Shown: one piece after another, positions 51,839 to 60,914 of the stretch | Position numbering within the stretch: position 1 is the first letter of the stretch | Layout of the letters: each line of letters begins with the position of its first letter | Assembly: GCA_002329155.1 (NCBI GenBank) | Contig: DCXY01000029.1 | Span: forward strand, 1-64,000 | Source of the DNA: Stenotrophomonas sp. UBA2124 | GTDB lineage: Bacteria; Pseudomonadota; Gammaproteobacteria; Xanthomonadales; Xanthomonadaceae | Reading direction: 5' to 3' | DNA length: 64,000 bases | Program-made: the position numbers and the translations under genes | Notes under the pieces: generated by a model | Seen by the model: only the letters and a program-made list of their open reading frames with translations | Databases searched by the model: none | What the model was told of the DNA's origin: nothing

Positions 51839-53956
51839 TCACGACAAGGAAAAAGGTGGCGCGGTGGGAGGCGCATCGGTGGTGGCTGCCGTTGCGTCGG
51901 CAGCCTGCGCGCCTGCATCAGGCGCGGGCGCGGTGTCCCATTGTCGCGCAAAGAAGGCCTGCACATCGGCCAGCTCGCGGGTACGGCGGAACGGCGGCAG
52001 TGAATCCAGGAACACGCGGCCATAGCCCTTGCTGACCAGGCGCGGATCGCACAGCACCAGCACGCCACGGTCGGTTTCGCTGCGGATCAGCCGGCCCACG
52101 CCTTGTTTGAGCGCAATCACTGCCTGCGGCAACTGCTCGTCACGGAATGGGTTGCCGCCTACACGGCGGATCGCATCCAGACGCGCCTCGAACACCGGGT
52201 CATCCGGCGAGGCGAACGGCAGTTTGTCGATCACCACCACGCTGAGCGCATCACCGGCCACATCCACGCCTTCGCGGAAACTGGCCGCGCCGAGCAGCAC
52301 ACCATTACCCGAATCACGGAAGCGCTGCAGCAGGCTGGCGCGCGGTGCTTCGCCCTGCACGAACAGCGGCCACGGCCCACCACGCAGCGCCTCGGCGGCT
52401 TCACGCAGCGCGCGGTGCGAGGCGAACAGCAGGAACGCGCGGCCCTGCGAGGCCTCAAGCACGGGCCGCAACGCGGCGATCAGCGCCGCGCCGAAGCCAC
52501 GCGCCGCCGGGTCGGGCAGATGCTGCGGCAGGTAGCACAGCGCCTGCTGCGGCCAATCGAACGGGCTGGGTTGCAGCAGCGTATCCGGATCGTCCAGCCC
52601 CAACCGCTTGGCAAGATGGTCGAAGCGACCATCGACGGTGAGCGTGGCCGAGGTGAACACCCAGGCCGCCATCGAACGCAGGCGATGCTCGCGCAGCGGG
52701 CCGGAGACATCCATCGGTGTGCTCTGGCAGCGGAAGCCGCGCGGCGTCAGTTCATACCAGAGGACGTTGTTCTCTGAGCCGGGAACCGGGAACAGGGTGT
52801 CGGGAGGTGGGTTTTCGCTGCCATCCTCAGGCTCGCCCGGCGCTTCATCGATGTCCCATTGCGCATCGGCGATGGTGCCCTCGTCCAGCCAGCGCGCCAG
52901 CCGCGACACGCCTTCCTGCGCACGCGCATGACAGGCATCCATGCCGGGTGAAGCCTCGCGCAGCAGCGCCAGTGCATCACGCAGCTGCGCGAGCGAGGCG
53001 GCGACCGCATCGAACCCATCAGCCACTTCCGGCTGCGCCAGCGCGCGCCAGCGGGTGCCACGCGGCGGCAGGGTTTCCATTGCGTCGCGCAGGCCGCGCA
53101 AGGCCAGTTCCAGCGTCGCCACCGGCTGCTGCAGGGTTGCCTGCGCACCAGCCACGCCTCGGCACTCGGCAAGGCAGTCGCGTGCAAGCTCCTGCCACGT
53201 ACGCATGCCGAAACCTTCGCCAAAGAAGTTGGCAGCCAGCTCCGGCAGCTGATGCGCCTCGTCGATGATGAACGCCTGCGCGCCCGGCAGGATTTCGCCA
53301 AACCCCTCCTGCTTCAACGCGAGATCGGCCAGCAGCAGATGGTGGTTGACCACCACCAGATCCGCCTCCTGCGCACGTTGGCGTGCACGCACCACGAAGC
53401 AGTCGCTCCAGAACGGGCAATCCGTACCAAGACAGTTGTCCACCGTGGAGGTGACCATCGGCAGCAGCGGCGAATCATCGGCCAGGCCATCCAGCTCGGC
53501 CACGTCGCCGTACTGGCTGCGCCCTGCCCAGGTCACGATGCGCTGGAACTGCGCCACCTGCTCCGGGCTACTGAAGCGCGGCTCGCCGCGTGCCTGATCC
53601 AGGCGGTAACGGCACAGGTAGTTGGCCCTGCCCTTCAGCAGCGCGGCACGATGGCCCACGCCCAGCGCCGCACGCACGCGCGGCAGGTCGCGGTGATAGA
53701 GCTGGTCCTGCAGCGCGCGGGTGCCGGTGGACACAATGGTCTTCAGGCCGGACAGCAGCACCGGCACCAGGTACGCATAGGTCTTGCCGGTTCCCGTGCC
53801 TGCCTCGGCCAGCAGCACATCGCGCTGCTGCAGCGTATCGGCAATGGCTGCGGTAAGCCGCTGCTGCGATGCGCGCGGCACGAAGGCATCCAGCGCGCGG
53901 GCAAGCACGCCCCCTTCGCTCAGGGCTTCACGGCTGGCGTTGGCTAGGGAGGACAT
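51839..53956 (-). CDS. yoaA: DinG/YoaA-family ATP-dependent DNA helicase
   Basis: A 705-residue XPD-like superfamily 2 helicase. The Walker A motif is LAEAGTGTGKTYAYL (near 53-67). The 4Fe-4S cysteines lie around 112-180 (YLCRYRL, NCLGTDCPFWSDC). The DEAH box is IIDEAHQLPELA near 232. Later motifs include GAASFREGVDVAGDAL (near 575) and KQGVGRLIRSETDRGVL. It resolves damaged or stalled replication structures (known of the family). Around residue 388 the protein contains PPPDTLFPVPGSENN, encoded by a TTCCCGGTTCCCGG-type repeat that recurs just upstream of the start codon (see finding). Followed at 9 bp by tsaB. Confidence 0.9.
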   Translation of the reverse strand: MSSLANASREALSEGGVLARALDAFVPRASQQRLTAAIADTLQQRDVLLAEAGTGTGKTYAYLVPVLLSGLKTIVSTGTRALQDQLYHRDLPRVRAALGVGHRAALLKGRANYLCRYRLDQARGEPRFSSPEQVAQFQRIVTWAGRSQYGDVAELDGLADDSPLLPMVTSTVDNCLGTDCPFWSDCFVVRARQRAQEADLVVVNHHLLLADLALKQEGFGEILPGAQAFIIDEAHQLPELAANFFGEGFGMRTWQELARDCLAECRGVAGAQATLQQPVATLELALRGLRDAMETLPPRGTRWRALAQPEVADGFDAVAASLAQLRDALALLREASPGMDACHARAQEGVSRLARWLDEGTIADAQWDIDEAPGEPEDGSENPPPDTLFPVPGSENNVLWYELTPRGFRCQSTPMDVSGPLREHRLRSMAAWVFTSATLTVDGRFDHLAKRLGLDDPDTLLQPSPFDWPQQALCYLPQHLPDPAARGFGAALIAALRPVLEASQGRAFLLFASHRALREAAEALRGGPWPLFVQGEAPRASLLQRFRDSGNGVLLGAASFREGVDVAGDALSVVVIDKLPFASPDDPVFEARLDAIRRVGGNPFRDEQLPQAVIALKQGVGRLIRSETDRGVLVLCDPRLVSKGYGRVFLDSLPPFRRTRELADVQAFFARQWDTAPAPDAGAQAADATAATTDAPPTAPPFSLS

Positions 53957-54097
53957 TGCGTTGGAGCGGGGAACCGGGATTGGGGAACAGGGATGGTGGA
54001 TTCATGAGGCGGGCTGGGCAACAAGGGGCGCCATGGAACGGCGCCACGCCTTGGTGCATCGTCATTCCCGCCGCTGTTCCCGCTGCCCTGCGCTCGA

Positions 54098-54631
54098 TCA
54101 GAACCGCTTGATGCCCGGCACCGTGCAGCCTTCAATCTGCGCATGCGCCGAGGTGGCGTTTTCCTTTTCACCACGGGCAAGGCGCGACTGCTCGATGGAG
54201 GCCCAGTGGCGGCGGCACAGCGGTCCGGTGCGTGAGCCCAGGTCAACCGCCTTCTTCGAGAGGGTCTCGGCGCGTGCCCAGTCGCCCTGCAGCAACGCCA
54301 CTTCAGCGCGTTCCTGCAGGATGCCGGGGTCATTGTCCACCATCATCAGCGCCTGGTTCAGCGCCTCGGCAGCACCGGCGAGGTCGCCGGCCCTGCGCTT
54401 GGCGATGGCGGTTTCACGCAGGTCATCCACCTGTGCATCGCGCAGCGGCTGCACCGACAGCTCGGTGTCATCGACGCCGGCAATGGCATCCACCGCCGCC
54501 AGGCGCTGTGCCGGCGTGGTGCTGTCCACGGCTGCCGGCGCTGACGCAGGCGGGGCGCTGACGCAGGCCGCCAACACAAGGGAAGTGGCCGAAGCCACCA
54601 GCACGGAACGCAGACCGGTGATCGTTTTCAT
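54098..54631 (-). CDS. Lipoprotein with TPR-like region, unknown function
   Basis: A 177-residue protein with a lipoprotein signal (LVASATSLVLAAC, lipobox LAAC with Cys23). A low-complexity Ala/Pro/Ser spacer precedes a helical repeat region resembling one or two TPRs (RRAGDLAGAAEALNQALMMV, then LQERAEVALLQGDWARAETL). Its gene follows mrcB directly. An in-frame ATG at 54640 shares one base with the mrcB stop (TAATG), and ATG 54631 gives a more typical signal peptide. Position and lipobox recall LpoB-type activators of PBP1B, but I see no sequence identity to LpoB, so this is only a hypothesis. Confidence 0.78.
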   Translation of the reverse strand: MKTITGLRSVLVASATSLVLAACVSAPPASAPAAVDSTTPAQRLAAVDAIAGVDDTELSVQPLRDAQVDDLRETAIAKRRAGDLAGAAEALNQALMMVDNDPGILQERAEVALLQGDWARAETLSKKAVDLGSRTGPLCRRHWASIEQSRLARGEKENATSAHAQIEGCTVPGIKRF

Positions 54632-54639
54632 GCCGGCCA

Positions 54640-57060
54640 TTATCGCGCAGGTGCCTGGGTAGCAGGCGTGGAGGCCGGTTCAGGCTCCTTGCGATCCAGC
54701 CCGAACCAGCTGCGCCAACCACCACTGCTCTGCTGGCTGCCATCGCTGCCATCGCCCGGCATGGGGGCCGGCGGCGCGCACGGTGCGTACTGCGGCGCAA
54801 AGCCGACCACGAACGCGAAGCGGCGTGCGCCGGGGCAACCCGAATCGGTGGCGTTCATGCCACTGGCTTCCACGTACTGCCAGTCAAGGCCCTTGTTGTT
54901 CACTTCCAGCGGTGCGCTGGGCAGGCTACGGAAGATGCCCGACCACACGCGCATTGCACCGGAGGCGCCAAACAGGCCGGTCTGCTCGTTCTGGTCGTTG
55001 CCCATCCAGATCACCGCCAGATGATCGCCGGTATAGCCGGCGTACCAGCTGTCGCGGCCATCGTTGGAGGTACCGGTCTTGCCGGCCGGGCGCAGCCGCG
55101 ACAGGCCATCGGCATTGAGGCCGGACGCCGTGCCGCTGGACACCACCTGCTGCAGGCCCACGCTGATCAGGTTGGCGGCGATGGAGTCACCTTCCTGCGC
55201 CGGTGCCGGGCTCTTGTCGTAGCGTTTGAGCAGCTTGCCCTGCGCATCCACCACGCCACGCACCGCGTGCAGCGGCTGGATTTCGCCACCGGAGGCCAGG
55301 AACTGGTACAGCTGGGCCATGCCATACGGGCTCTGGTCGGTGGAACCCAGGATCACCGACGGATTGGAATCGGCCTTGAGCCCGGCCAGCACATGGATCA
55401 GCTGGGTCAACCGCTCGGGGCCGACCTGCATGCCCACGCGCACCGTGGCCTGGTTGTAGGAACGAGCCAGCGCATCGATCAGCCGCACCGTGCCGTGGCT
55501 GCGGTTGTCGGCGTTGCCGGGGGTCCAGTTGCGGCCACGGCTGAGCTTCACCGTCACCGGCGAATCGTCCACCCAGGTGGCCAGCGAGAAGCGGTCCGGC
55601 TGGGCCAGCGCCAGCAGGTAGACAAAGGGCTTGAGCAGTGAGCCGACCGGGCGCTGCGCCTCGATGGCGCGGTTGAATCCCGGCTCGGATACATCGCGGC
55701 TGCCAACCACGGCCAGCACGTCACCGTTGTGCACATCGGTGACCACCAGACCGGTCTGCAGCGGCGGGCGGCGCTTGCTCTCCAGCGACTTGATGGTGTG
55801 CTGCACCGCGCCTTCGGCATAGGCCTGCGCCGAGGGCGACATGCCGGTGAAAACGTTGAGGCCCGCACCCTGCAGCACTTCTTCCGGGTAGTCGTGGCCC
55901 AGCTGGCGGCGCACCAGATCGATATAGGCCGGGAAGCGGTTGGCCGCCGCAAGGCCCGGGCTGGTGGACACGCCGAGCGGCGCCTTCCGCGCACGCTGGT
56001 ACTCGGCATCATCAATCAGCTTGTTCTCATGCAGCTTGCCCAGCACGAAATTGCGCCGGTCCAGCGCGCGCTCCGGGTTGCGGCGCGGGTCGTAGTACGA
56101 CGGCCCCTTCACCAGCCCGATCAGCAGCGCCACCTGCTCGGTGCTCAGCGCACTCAGTTCACGCCCGAACCAGAATTCCGCACCCGAGGACACGCCATGG
56201 ATGGCCTGCTTGCCGCGCTGGCCCAGATACACCTGGTTGAGGTAGGCCTCCAGAATGGTGGCCTTCTCATAGCGGAATTCCATGATCAGTGCGTACAGCA
56301 CTTCATTGAATTTGCGGGTGACGGTCTGTTCCTTGCCGATGCCGAGCAGGCCGCTGCGGGCCAGCTGCTGGGTCAGCGTGCTGGCACCCTGGCGGGTCTC
56401 GCCGCCCGAACGCACCGTCACCCAGATGGCGCGGATGATGCCGCTGATGTCGATGCCGTGGTGGCTGGCGAAGTCCTTGTCCTCCACCGCCTGCAGGCCG
56501 GTGACCAGCAGCTCCGGCGCTTCGGACAGGCGCACCAGCCGGCGCTCTTCCTGCTTCTGCCCGTACAGCGTGGCGATACGTGCCGGATCCAGCCGCGCCG
56601 CCTTCACGCCCTTGCGGGTTTGCGCATCACGCAGTGAGGCCACCTGCCCGCCGGACACGCCCACATCCACCCGGCGCGGGGCCACACGGCCATCCACGTC
56701 CACATAGCCACGGCTGGAAATGCTGAAAGTGCCCCCCTGCACCTTGAAGGTGCCGGGGCTGCTGCCCACGCCGTCGTCACGGTAGCCGGAGGCGGCCAGC
56801 TCGGTCTTCAGCGTGGCGGCATTCATCGCCACGCCGGGGCTGAGCACCAGCGGCCGTGCGTACACGCGCGTCGGAATCTGCCAGCGCAGCTCACCGAAAC
56901 GCTGGGTCACCTGACTGTTCAGGTAGATGGTATAGGGGATGAGAAAGCCCAATCCCAACGCTACCGCAGCCATGCCCCAGGTGATGAGGCGGTTGCGCCA
57001 CAACGCGCGGCTGTCTTCGGTATCGTCGTCGAATTCGTCTGAATCGTAGCGTCGTGGCAC
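54640..57060 (-). CDS. mrcB: Bifunctional penicillin-binding protein 1B
   Basis: An 806-residue class A PBP. It has a cytoplasmic acidic start (YDSDEFDDDTED), a membrane helix (MAAVALGLGFLIPYTIYL, about 29-47) and a UB2H-like domain with EVTQ-like FGELRWQIPTRVYA. The GT51 glycosyltransferase has VEDKDFASHHGID (catalytic Glu near 193) and QGASTLTQQLARSGLL. The transpeptidase motifs are SLLK near 470 (PVGSLLKPF), SYN (ARSYNQATV) and KTGTSND near 658. It polymerises and cross-links peptidoglycan. The length is slightly above E. coli PBP1B. It is divergent from the two-domain glycosyltransferase and may be in an operon with the lipoprotein. Confidence 0.95.
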   Translation of the reverse strand: MPRRYDSDEFDDDTEDSRALWRNRLITWGMAAVALGLGFLIPYTIYLNSQVTQRFGELRWQIPTRVYARPLVLSPGVAMNAATLKTELAASGYRDDGVGSSPGTFKVQGGTFSISSRGYVDVDGRVAPRRVDVGVSGGQVASLRDAQTRKGVKAARLDPARIATLYGQKQEERRLVRLSEAPELLVTGLQAVEDKDFASHHGIDISGIIRAIWVTVRSGGETRQGASTLTQQLARSGLLGIGKEQTVTRKFNEVLYALIMEFRYEKATILEAYLNQVYLGQRGKQAIHGVSSGAEFWFGRELSALSTEQVALLIGLVKGPSYYDPRRNPERALDRRNFVLGKLHENKLIDDAEYQRARKAPLGVSTSPGLAAANRFPAYIDLVRRQLGHDYPEEVLQGAGLNVFTGMSPSAQAYAEGAVQHTIKSLESKRRPPLQTGLVVTDVHNGDVLAVVGSRDVSEPGFNRAIEAQRPVGSLLKPFVYLLALAQPDRFSLATWVDDSPVTVKLSRGRNWTPGNADNRSHGTVRLIDALARSYNQATVRVGMQVGPERLTQLIHVLAGLKADSNPSVILGSTDQSPYGMAQLYQFLASGGEIQPLHAVRGVVDAQGKLLKRYDKSPAPAQEGDSIAANLISVGLQQVVSSGTASGLNADGLSRLRPAGKTGTSNDGRDSWYAGYTGDHLAVIWMGNDQNEQTGLFGASGAMRVWSGIFRSLPSAPLEVNNKGLDWQYVEASGMNATDSGCPGARRFAFVVGFAPQYAPCAPPAPMPGDGSDGSQQSSGGWRSWFGLDRKEPEPASTPATQAPAR

Positions 57061-57156
57061 AGGGATGCGAGAATGTGGTTTGCCCGGAGTCTAACGCAGC
57101 CCCGCGCCAGCGGGCGGCAACGGGCTCTTCCCTGCTTAAGCTGGAGTTCCACTGGA

Positions 57157-59256
57157 ATGTCGATGTCCCTGGCCGATGCGCGCTACCACCTCAAACGCAT
57201 CATCGGCCTGATCCACCGCGGCCTTGCCAGCCTGCGCACCCGTGGCTGGCGCGCCACCCTGCACCGGGTGGGCGTGCATACCCGCCGGCAGCCGCCCCCG
57301 CAGCGTGCACCGCTGTATTTCCCTGAAGCTGCGCCGTTTGCGCCATTCCAAGTGCCGTACAGCGACCAACCGCGCGCCAGCATCGTCATTCCCGTCTACA
57401 ACCACTGCGACCATACGCTGGCCTGCCTGCGCGCACTGGCCGCGCATCCGCCTGCGGCCAGCTGCGAGATTCTGGTGATCGACGATGGCAGCAGCGACCA
57501 GACAGGCAGCTGGATGCCGCAGATCGAGGGGCTCCGCTATCACGTCCGCGAGCGCAATGGCGGCTTCATTGCCGCCTGCAACGACGGCCTTCGCCTGAGC
57601 CGTGGCCAGTACGTCGTACTGCTGAACAACGACACCGTGCCGCAGCCCGGCTGGCTGGACGCCCTGCTGGCCACCTTCGACCAGGTGCCGGATGCCGGTC
57701 TGGTCGGCGCGCAGCTGTTGTACCCGGATGGCCGCCTGCAGGAATCCGGCGGTGTGGTGTTCAACGATGGCAGTTGCTGGAGCTATGGCCGCTTCGAGTC
57801 AGCCGAAGACCCGCGCTACGCCAGCCTGCGCGATGCCGACTACTGCTCCGGCGCGGCGCTGGCCATCGAGCGCAGCCTGTTCGAGCAGCTGGGCGGATTG
57901 GATACGCGCTATGCGCCGGCCTACTACGAAGACACCGATCTGGCGTTCAAGGTCCGCGCAGCTAGTCGCCGCGTGATGGTGCAACCGGCCAGCCGTGTGG
58001 TGCATGACGAAGGCACCAGCAACGGCACGGACACCGGCAGCGGAGTGAAGGCCTATCAGCTGCGCAACCAGCAGGTATTCGCCGACAAGTGGCGCGATGC
58101 GCTGCAGGCGCAGCTGCCGGTGGGCAGCGTTCCCGGCCCTGCCCTGCTGCACCGACACCAGCGGCAGATCCTGATCCTGGACGAATCGATGCCGCATCCA
58201 GACCGCGACTCTGCCTCGCTGCGCCAGGTCAACCTGATCCGCATGCTGCTGGCGCAGGGCGCGCATGTGGTCTTCGTGCCGACCCGTGGCGAGCATGCGG
58301 GCGCGGCCACGGAAGCACTGCAGGCGATGGGCGTGGAGGTATGGCACGCACCGTTCCTCGGTGGCATCGGCAGCTGGCTGCGCGACAACGGCCGCCGCTT
58401 CGCAGTGGTGATGATGGTGCGCTACCACGTCTCCAACGAATGCCTGGCATTGGTGCGCCAGTTCGCACCGCAGGCGCGCACCGTGTTCGATACCGTGGAC
58501 CTGCACTACCTGCGCGAGCGCCGTGGCGCGGAAGTGGCCGGCGATGCCAGCCTGCTGCGCGCAGCCGAGCGCACCCGCAGCAGTGAACTGGCGATCATGG
58601 CCGCCACCGATGTGACCCTGCTGGTCAGCGCGGCGGAGAAGGAACAGCTGGCCACCGATGCGCCGCAGGTACATGTGGAACTGGTGTCCAACCTGCACGA
58701 AGTCGCCGGCAAGGGGCTGCAACATGGGCAGCGGCATGACCTGGTGTTTGTCGGCGGCTTCCGTCACCCGCCGAATCTTGATGCGATGCAGTGGTTCATC
58801 GGTGAGGTGTTTCCGCTGATCCGTGCACAGCTGCCGGAGATACGTTTCCACTGCATCGGTGCCGACGTGCCCGACAGCATCCACGCGCTGGCTGCCACCC
58901 GCCCGGGCGTGGAAGTTCACGGCTATGTGCCCGATGTGGTGCCGTACATGGAGCGGGTGCGCATCGCCGTGGCACCGCTGCGTTTCGGTGCGGGCGTCAA
59001 GGGCAAGGTCAACCTGAGCATGGCCCATGGCCAGCCGGTGGTGGCCACCACCTGCGCGGTGGAAGGCATGTACCTGCGCGACGGCACCGATGTGCTGGTG
59101 GCCGACGAGGCAGCGTCATTCGCCGACGCCGTGGTGCGGCTGCATGGCGATGCCACGCTGTGGACGCAGTTCTCCGAGAACGGCCTGCACAACATCGCCC
59201 GGCATTTCTCGATGGATGCCGCACGCGACACGGTGCAGCGGGTGTTCTTCGGCTGA
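57157..59256 (+). CDS. Two-domain glycosyltransferase (GT2 + GT1/GT4-type)
   Basis: A 699-residue soluble fusion. The N-terminal GT2 domain (about 70-320) has SIVIPVYNHCDHTLACLRAL, VIDDGSSDQTG, RNGGFIAACNDGL, LLNNDTVPQPGW and YYEDTDLAFKVRA. These are typical of rhamnosyl- and O-antigen-type transferases. The C-terminal GT-B half (about 350-699) shows LILDESMPHPDRDSASLRQV, FVGGFRHPPNLDAMQWF and APLRFGAGVKGKV, a GT4-like nucleotide-sugar site. It probably adds two successive sugars to a surface polysaccharide. Acceptor and sugars are unknown and no other polysaccharide genes are nearby. The start is ATG 57157, with GGAG 11 bp upstream. ATG 57163 is an alternative. Confidence 0.87.
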   Translation: MSMSLADARYHLKRIIGLIHRGLASLRTRGWRATLHRVGVHTRRQPPPQRAPLYFPEAAPFAPFQVPYSDQPRASIVIPVYNHCDHTLACLRALAAHPPAASCEILVIDDGSSDQTGSWMPQIEGLRYHVRERNGGFIAACNDGLRLSRGQYVVLLNNDTVPQPGWLDALLATFDQVPDAGLVGAQLLYPDGRLQESGGVVFNDGSCWSYGRFESAEDPRYASLRDADYCSGAALAIERSLFEQLGGLDTRYAPAYYEDTDLAFKVRAASRRVMVQPASRVVHDEGTSNGTDTGSGVKAYQLRNQQVFADKWRDALQAQLPVGSVPGPALLHRHQRQILILDESMPHPDRDSASLRQVNLIRMLLAQGAHVVFVPTRGEHAGAATEALQAMGVEVWHAPFLGGIGSWLRDNGRRFAVVMMVRYHVSNECLALVRQFAPQARTVFDTVDLHYLRERRGAEVAGDASLLRAAERTRSSELAIMAATDVTLLVSAAEKEQLATDAPQVHVELVSNLHEVAGKGLQHGQRHDLVFVGGFRHPPNLDAMQWFIGEVFPLIRAQLPEIRFHCIGADVPDSIHALAATRPGVEVHGYVPDVVPYMERVRIAVAPLRFGAGVKGKVNLSMAHGQPVVATTCAVEGMYLRDGTDVLVADEAASFADAVVRLHGDATLWTQFSENGLHNIARHFSMDAARDTVQRVFFG

Positions 59257-59279
59257 TCCCGCGCCTGGGTGCAGGCGGG

Positions 59280-60827
59280 CTACGGCGCCACCTGCTTCAC
59301 ACGCGCGGCGAAGGCCTCGATTTCCGGTGTGGCGGCGTCTATCTCGCGCGCCTGTTCCAACGCCTGCACGGCGAAAGCGGTGTCGCCCATGCCCAGGCGC
59401 TCGCTGCCGACCGCGATCCAACGCTGTGCCAGGCGCCGCCGTGCCTGTGACAACGCAGGGTCGGTCGGTGCCAATGCCTGCCAGGCGTCCATGCAGGTGC
59501 GTGCCGCGCGCAGGCGGTTGCCGCGCAGGTTGTCGTCCATACAGCTGCGCGCGGCCGGCAGGATGCGCGCAGCGGCGCGCTTGACCCGTGCGTCCTGCGG
59601 CGCCAGCGCCTGCGCGGCCTTGAACCGGTCGTAGGCGCTGCTGCCCGGCGGCAGCAGCCATTGCTCGCGCGCCTCGGCCTCTTCCAGTTGCGCCAGCAGC
59701 CGCTTCAAGCGGCGCTCGCGCTCGGCGGCCGGCAGGCTGTCTTCCATCGAATGATGTGCGTTGCGTGCGCGCTGCAGGGTGCGGGTGGCGTTGGCCACAT
59801 CGCTGCTGTCCGGGGCCAGTTCGCGCGCCTTCGCCAACTGCTGTTCGGCCTTGTCGAAATGGAAATCGGCGGCCAGGCGCATGGCTTCCTGCGCCTGCAG
59901 CTGGGCGATGCGCTGCAGGCCCTGGCGTGCGCCGGCGTCCTCTTCCACCGCCAGCACCTGCTCGAACGCCGCCTGCGCTTGTGGCAACCGGCCGCGCGCC
60001 AGCGCGCGCTCGCCTTCCTGCAGGCGGCGATCCAATGCCGCGTTCAACGCCGCCTTGGCACCAGGCAGATCGGCATGGCCGGGGTCGTAAGCCTCTACCC
60101 GCTGCAGCAGTGCGGCGGTGTCGGCCAGGCGGCCTTCGCCGGCCAGCAGGTTGGCCCGCACCAGCAGATCGGCCAGCGCATCATCGCGGCCCTGCAGGGC
60201 CTGCATGCGGTCCGGCTGCACGGCCAGCACGCGCTGGTACAGCGGCAGGGCGCTGTCCGGGCCGTCGTCCAGGCTGCCTGCCACATGCGCGGCCTCGGCC
60301 TGCAGCAGCAGCTGGTCCACGCCGTCGCCGTCGCCTCCACCGCGCTTCAGCTTTGCGGCGATCTGCTCGATCTCACTTGAAGGTGCCTGCAGCTGCCGTG
60401 CCAGTTCCAGCGAGGTGCGTGCGGTGGCAAGGTCCCCTGCGGCGAGCTGCGCGCGCGCGCGGGCCAGCGCAGCCTGGCCGGTTTTCACCAGCGCGTCCTG
60501 CACGTCGCGGCGGTCAGGGTCCAACGCGGCGGCGGCGGTGAACAGCTCGCGCGCACCGCTGCCGTCCTCGGCACTCAAGCGGCCCTGAGCCAGGGCGGTG
60601 CGGCCTTCGTCCATCAACTGCTGGATGCGCGTTTCCGGCCACAGCCAGTCCGCCAACGGCTTGCGGATGAGGGTGAGCACCAGCGCGAGCGCGATCACGC
60701 CGATGGCGATGGTGCGCCACGCACGCGGGCTGTTCCAGCCGCGCGCCACCCACCAACGGCTGTACAGGCGCAGCTTGTCAGCGGGCGCTTCCATTCCCTG
60801 CCTGCAGCGGTCTCTCCAGTTCTGCAT
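59280..60827 (-). CDS. Membrane-anchored TPR-like repeat protein
   Basis: A 515-residue protein. After a basic N-terminus it has one membrane helix (IAIGVIALALVLTLI, about 40-54) and then an all-helical periplasmic region of repeated TPR-like pairs. Examples are EGRTALAQGRLSAEDGSGAR, LARARAQLAAGDLATARTSL, LQEGERALARGRLPQAQAAF and ERLGMGDTAFAVQALEQARE. It contains three Cys (near SCMDDN and TCMDAW). I do not recognise a specific family. It is probably a scaffold for an envelope complex. The gene follows relA by 87 bp on the same strand. An alternative start is ATG 60794. Confidence 0.75.
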   Translation of the reverse strand: MQNWRDRCRQGMEAPADKLRLYSRWWVARGWNSPRAWRTIAIGVIALALVLTLIRKPLADWLWPETRIQQLMDEGRTALAQGRLSAEDGSGARELFTAAAALDPDRRDVQDALVKTGQAALARARAQLAAGDLATARTSLELARQLQAPSSEIEQIAAKLKRGGGDGDGVDQLLLQAEAAHVAGSLDDGPDSALPLYQRVLAVQPDRMQALQGRDDALADLLVRANLLAGEGRLADTAALLQRVEAYDPGHADLPGAKAALNAALDRRLQEGERALARGRLPQAQAAFEQVLAVEEDAGARQGLQRIAQLQAQEAMRLAADFHFDKAEQQLAKARELAPDSSDVANATRTLQRARNAHHSMEDSLPAAERERRLKRLLAQLEEAEAREQWLLPPGSSAYDRFKAAQALAPQDARVKRAAARILPAARSCMDDNLRGNRLRAARTCMDAWQALAPTDPALSQARRRLAQRWIAVGSERLGMGDTAFAVQALEQAREIDAATPEIEAFAARVKQVAP

Positions 60828-60914
60828 GGCTACAGCTTACCCGCCAACATGTGACGGTGGCCGCGCGCCGGCAGCACTTCTGCAGGCGCGGGCATGCTCG
60901 AAGATCAGCACTGT

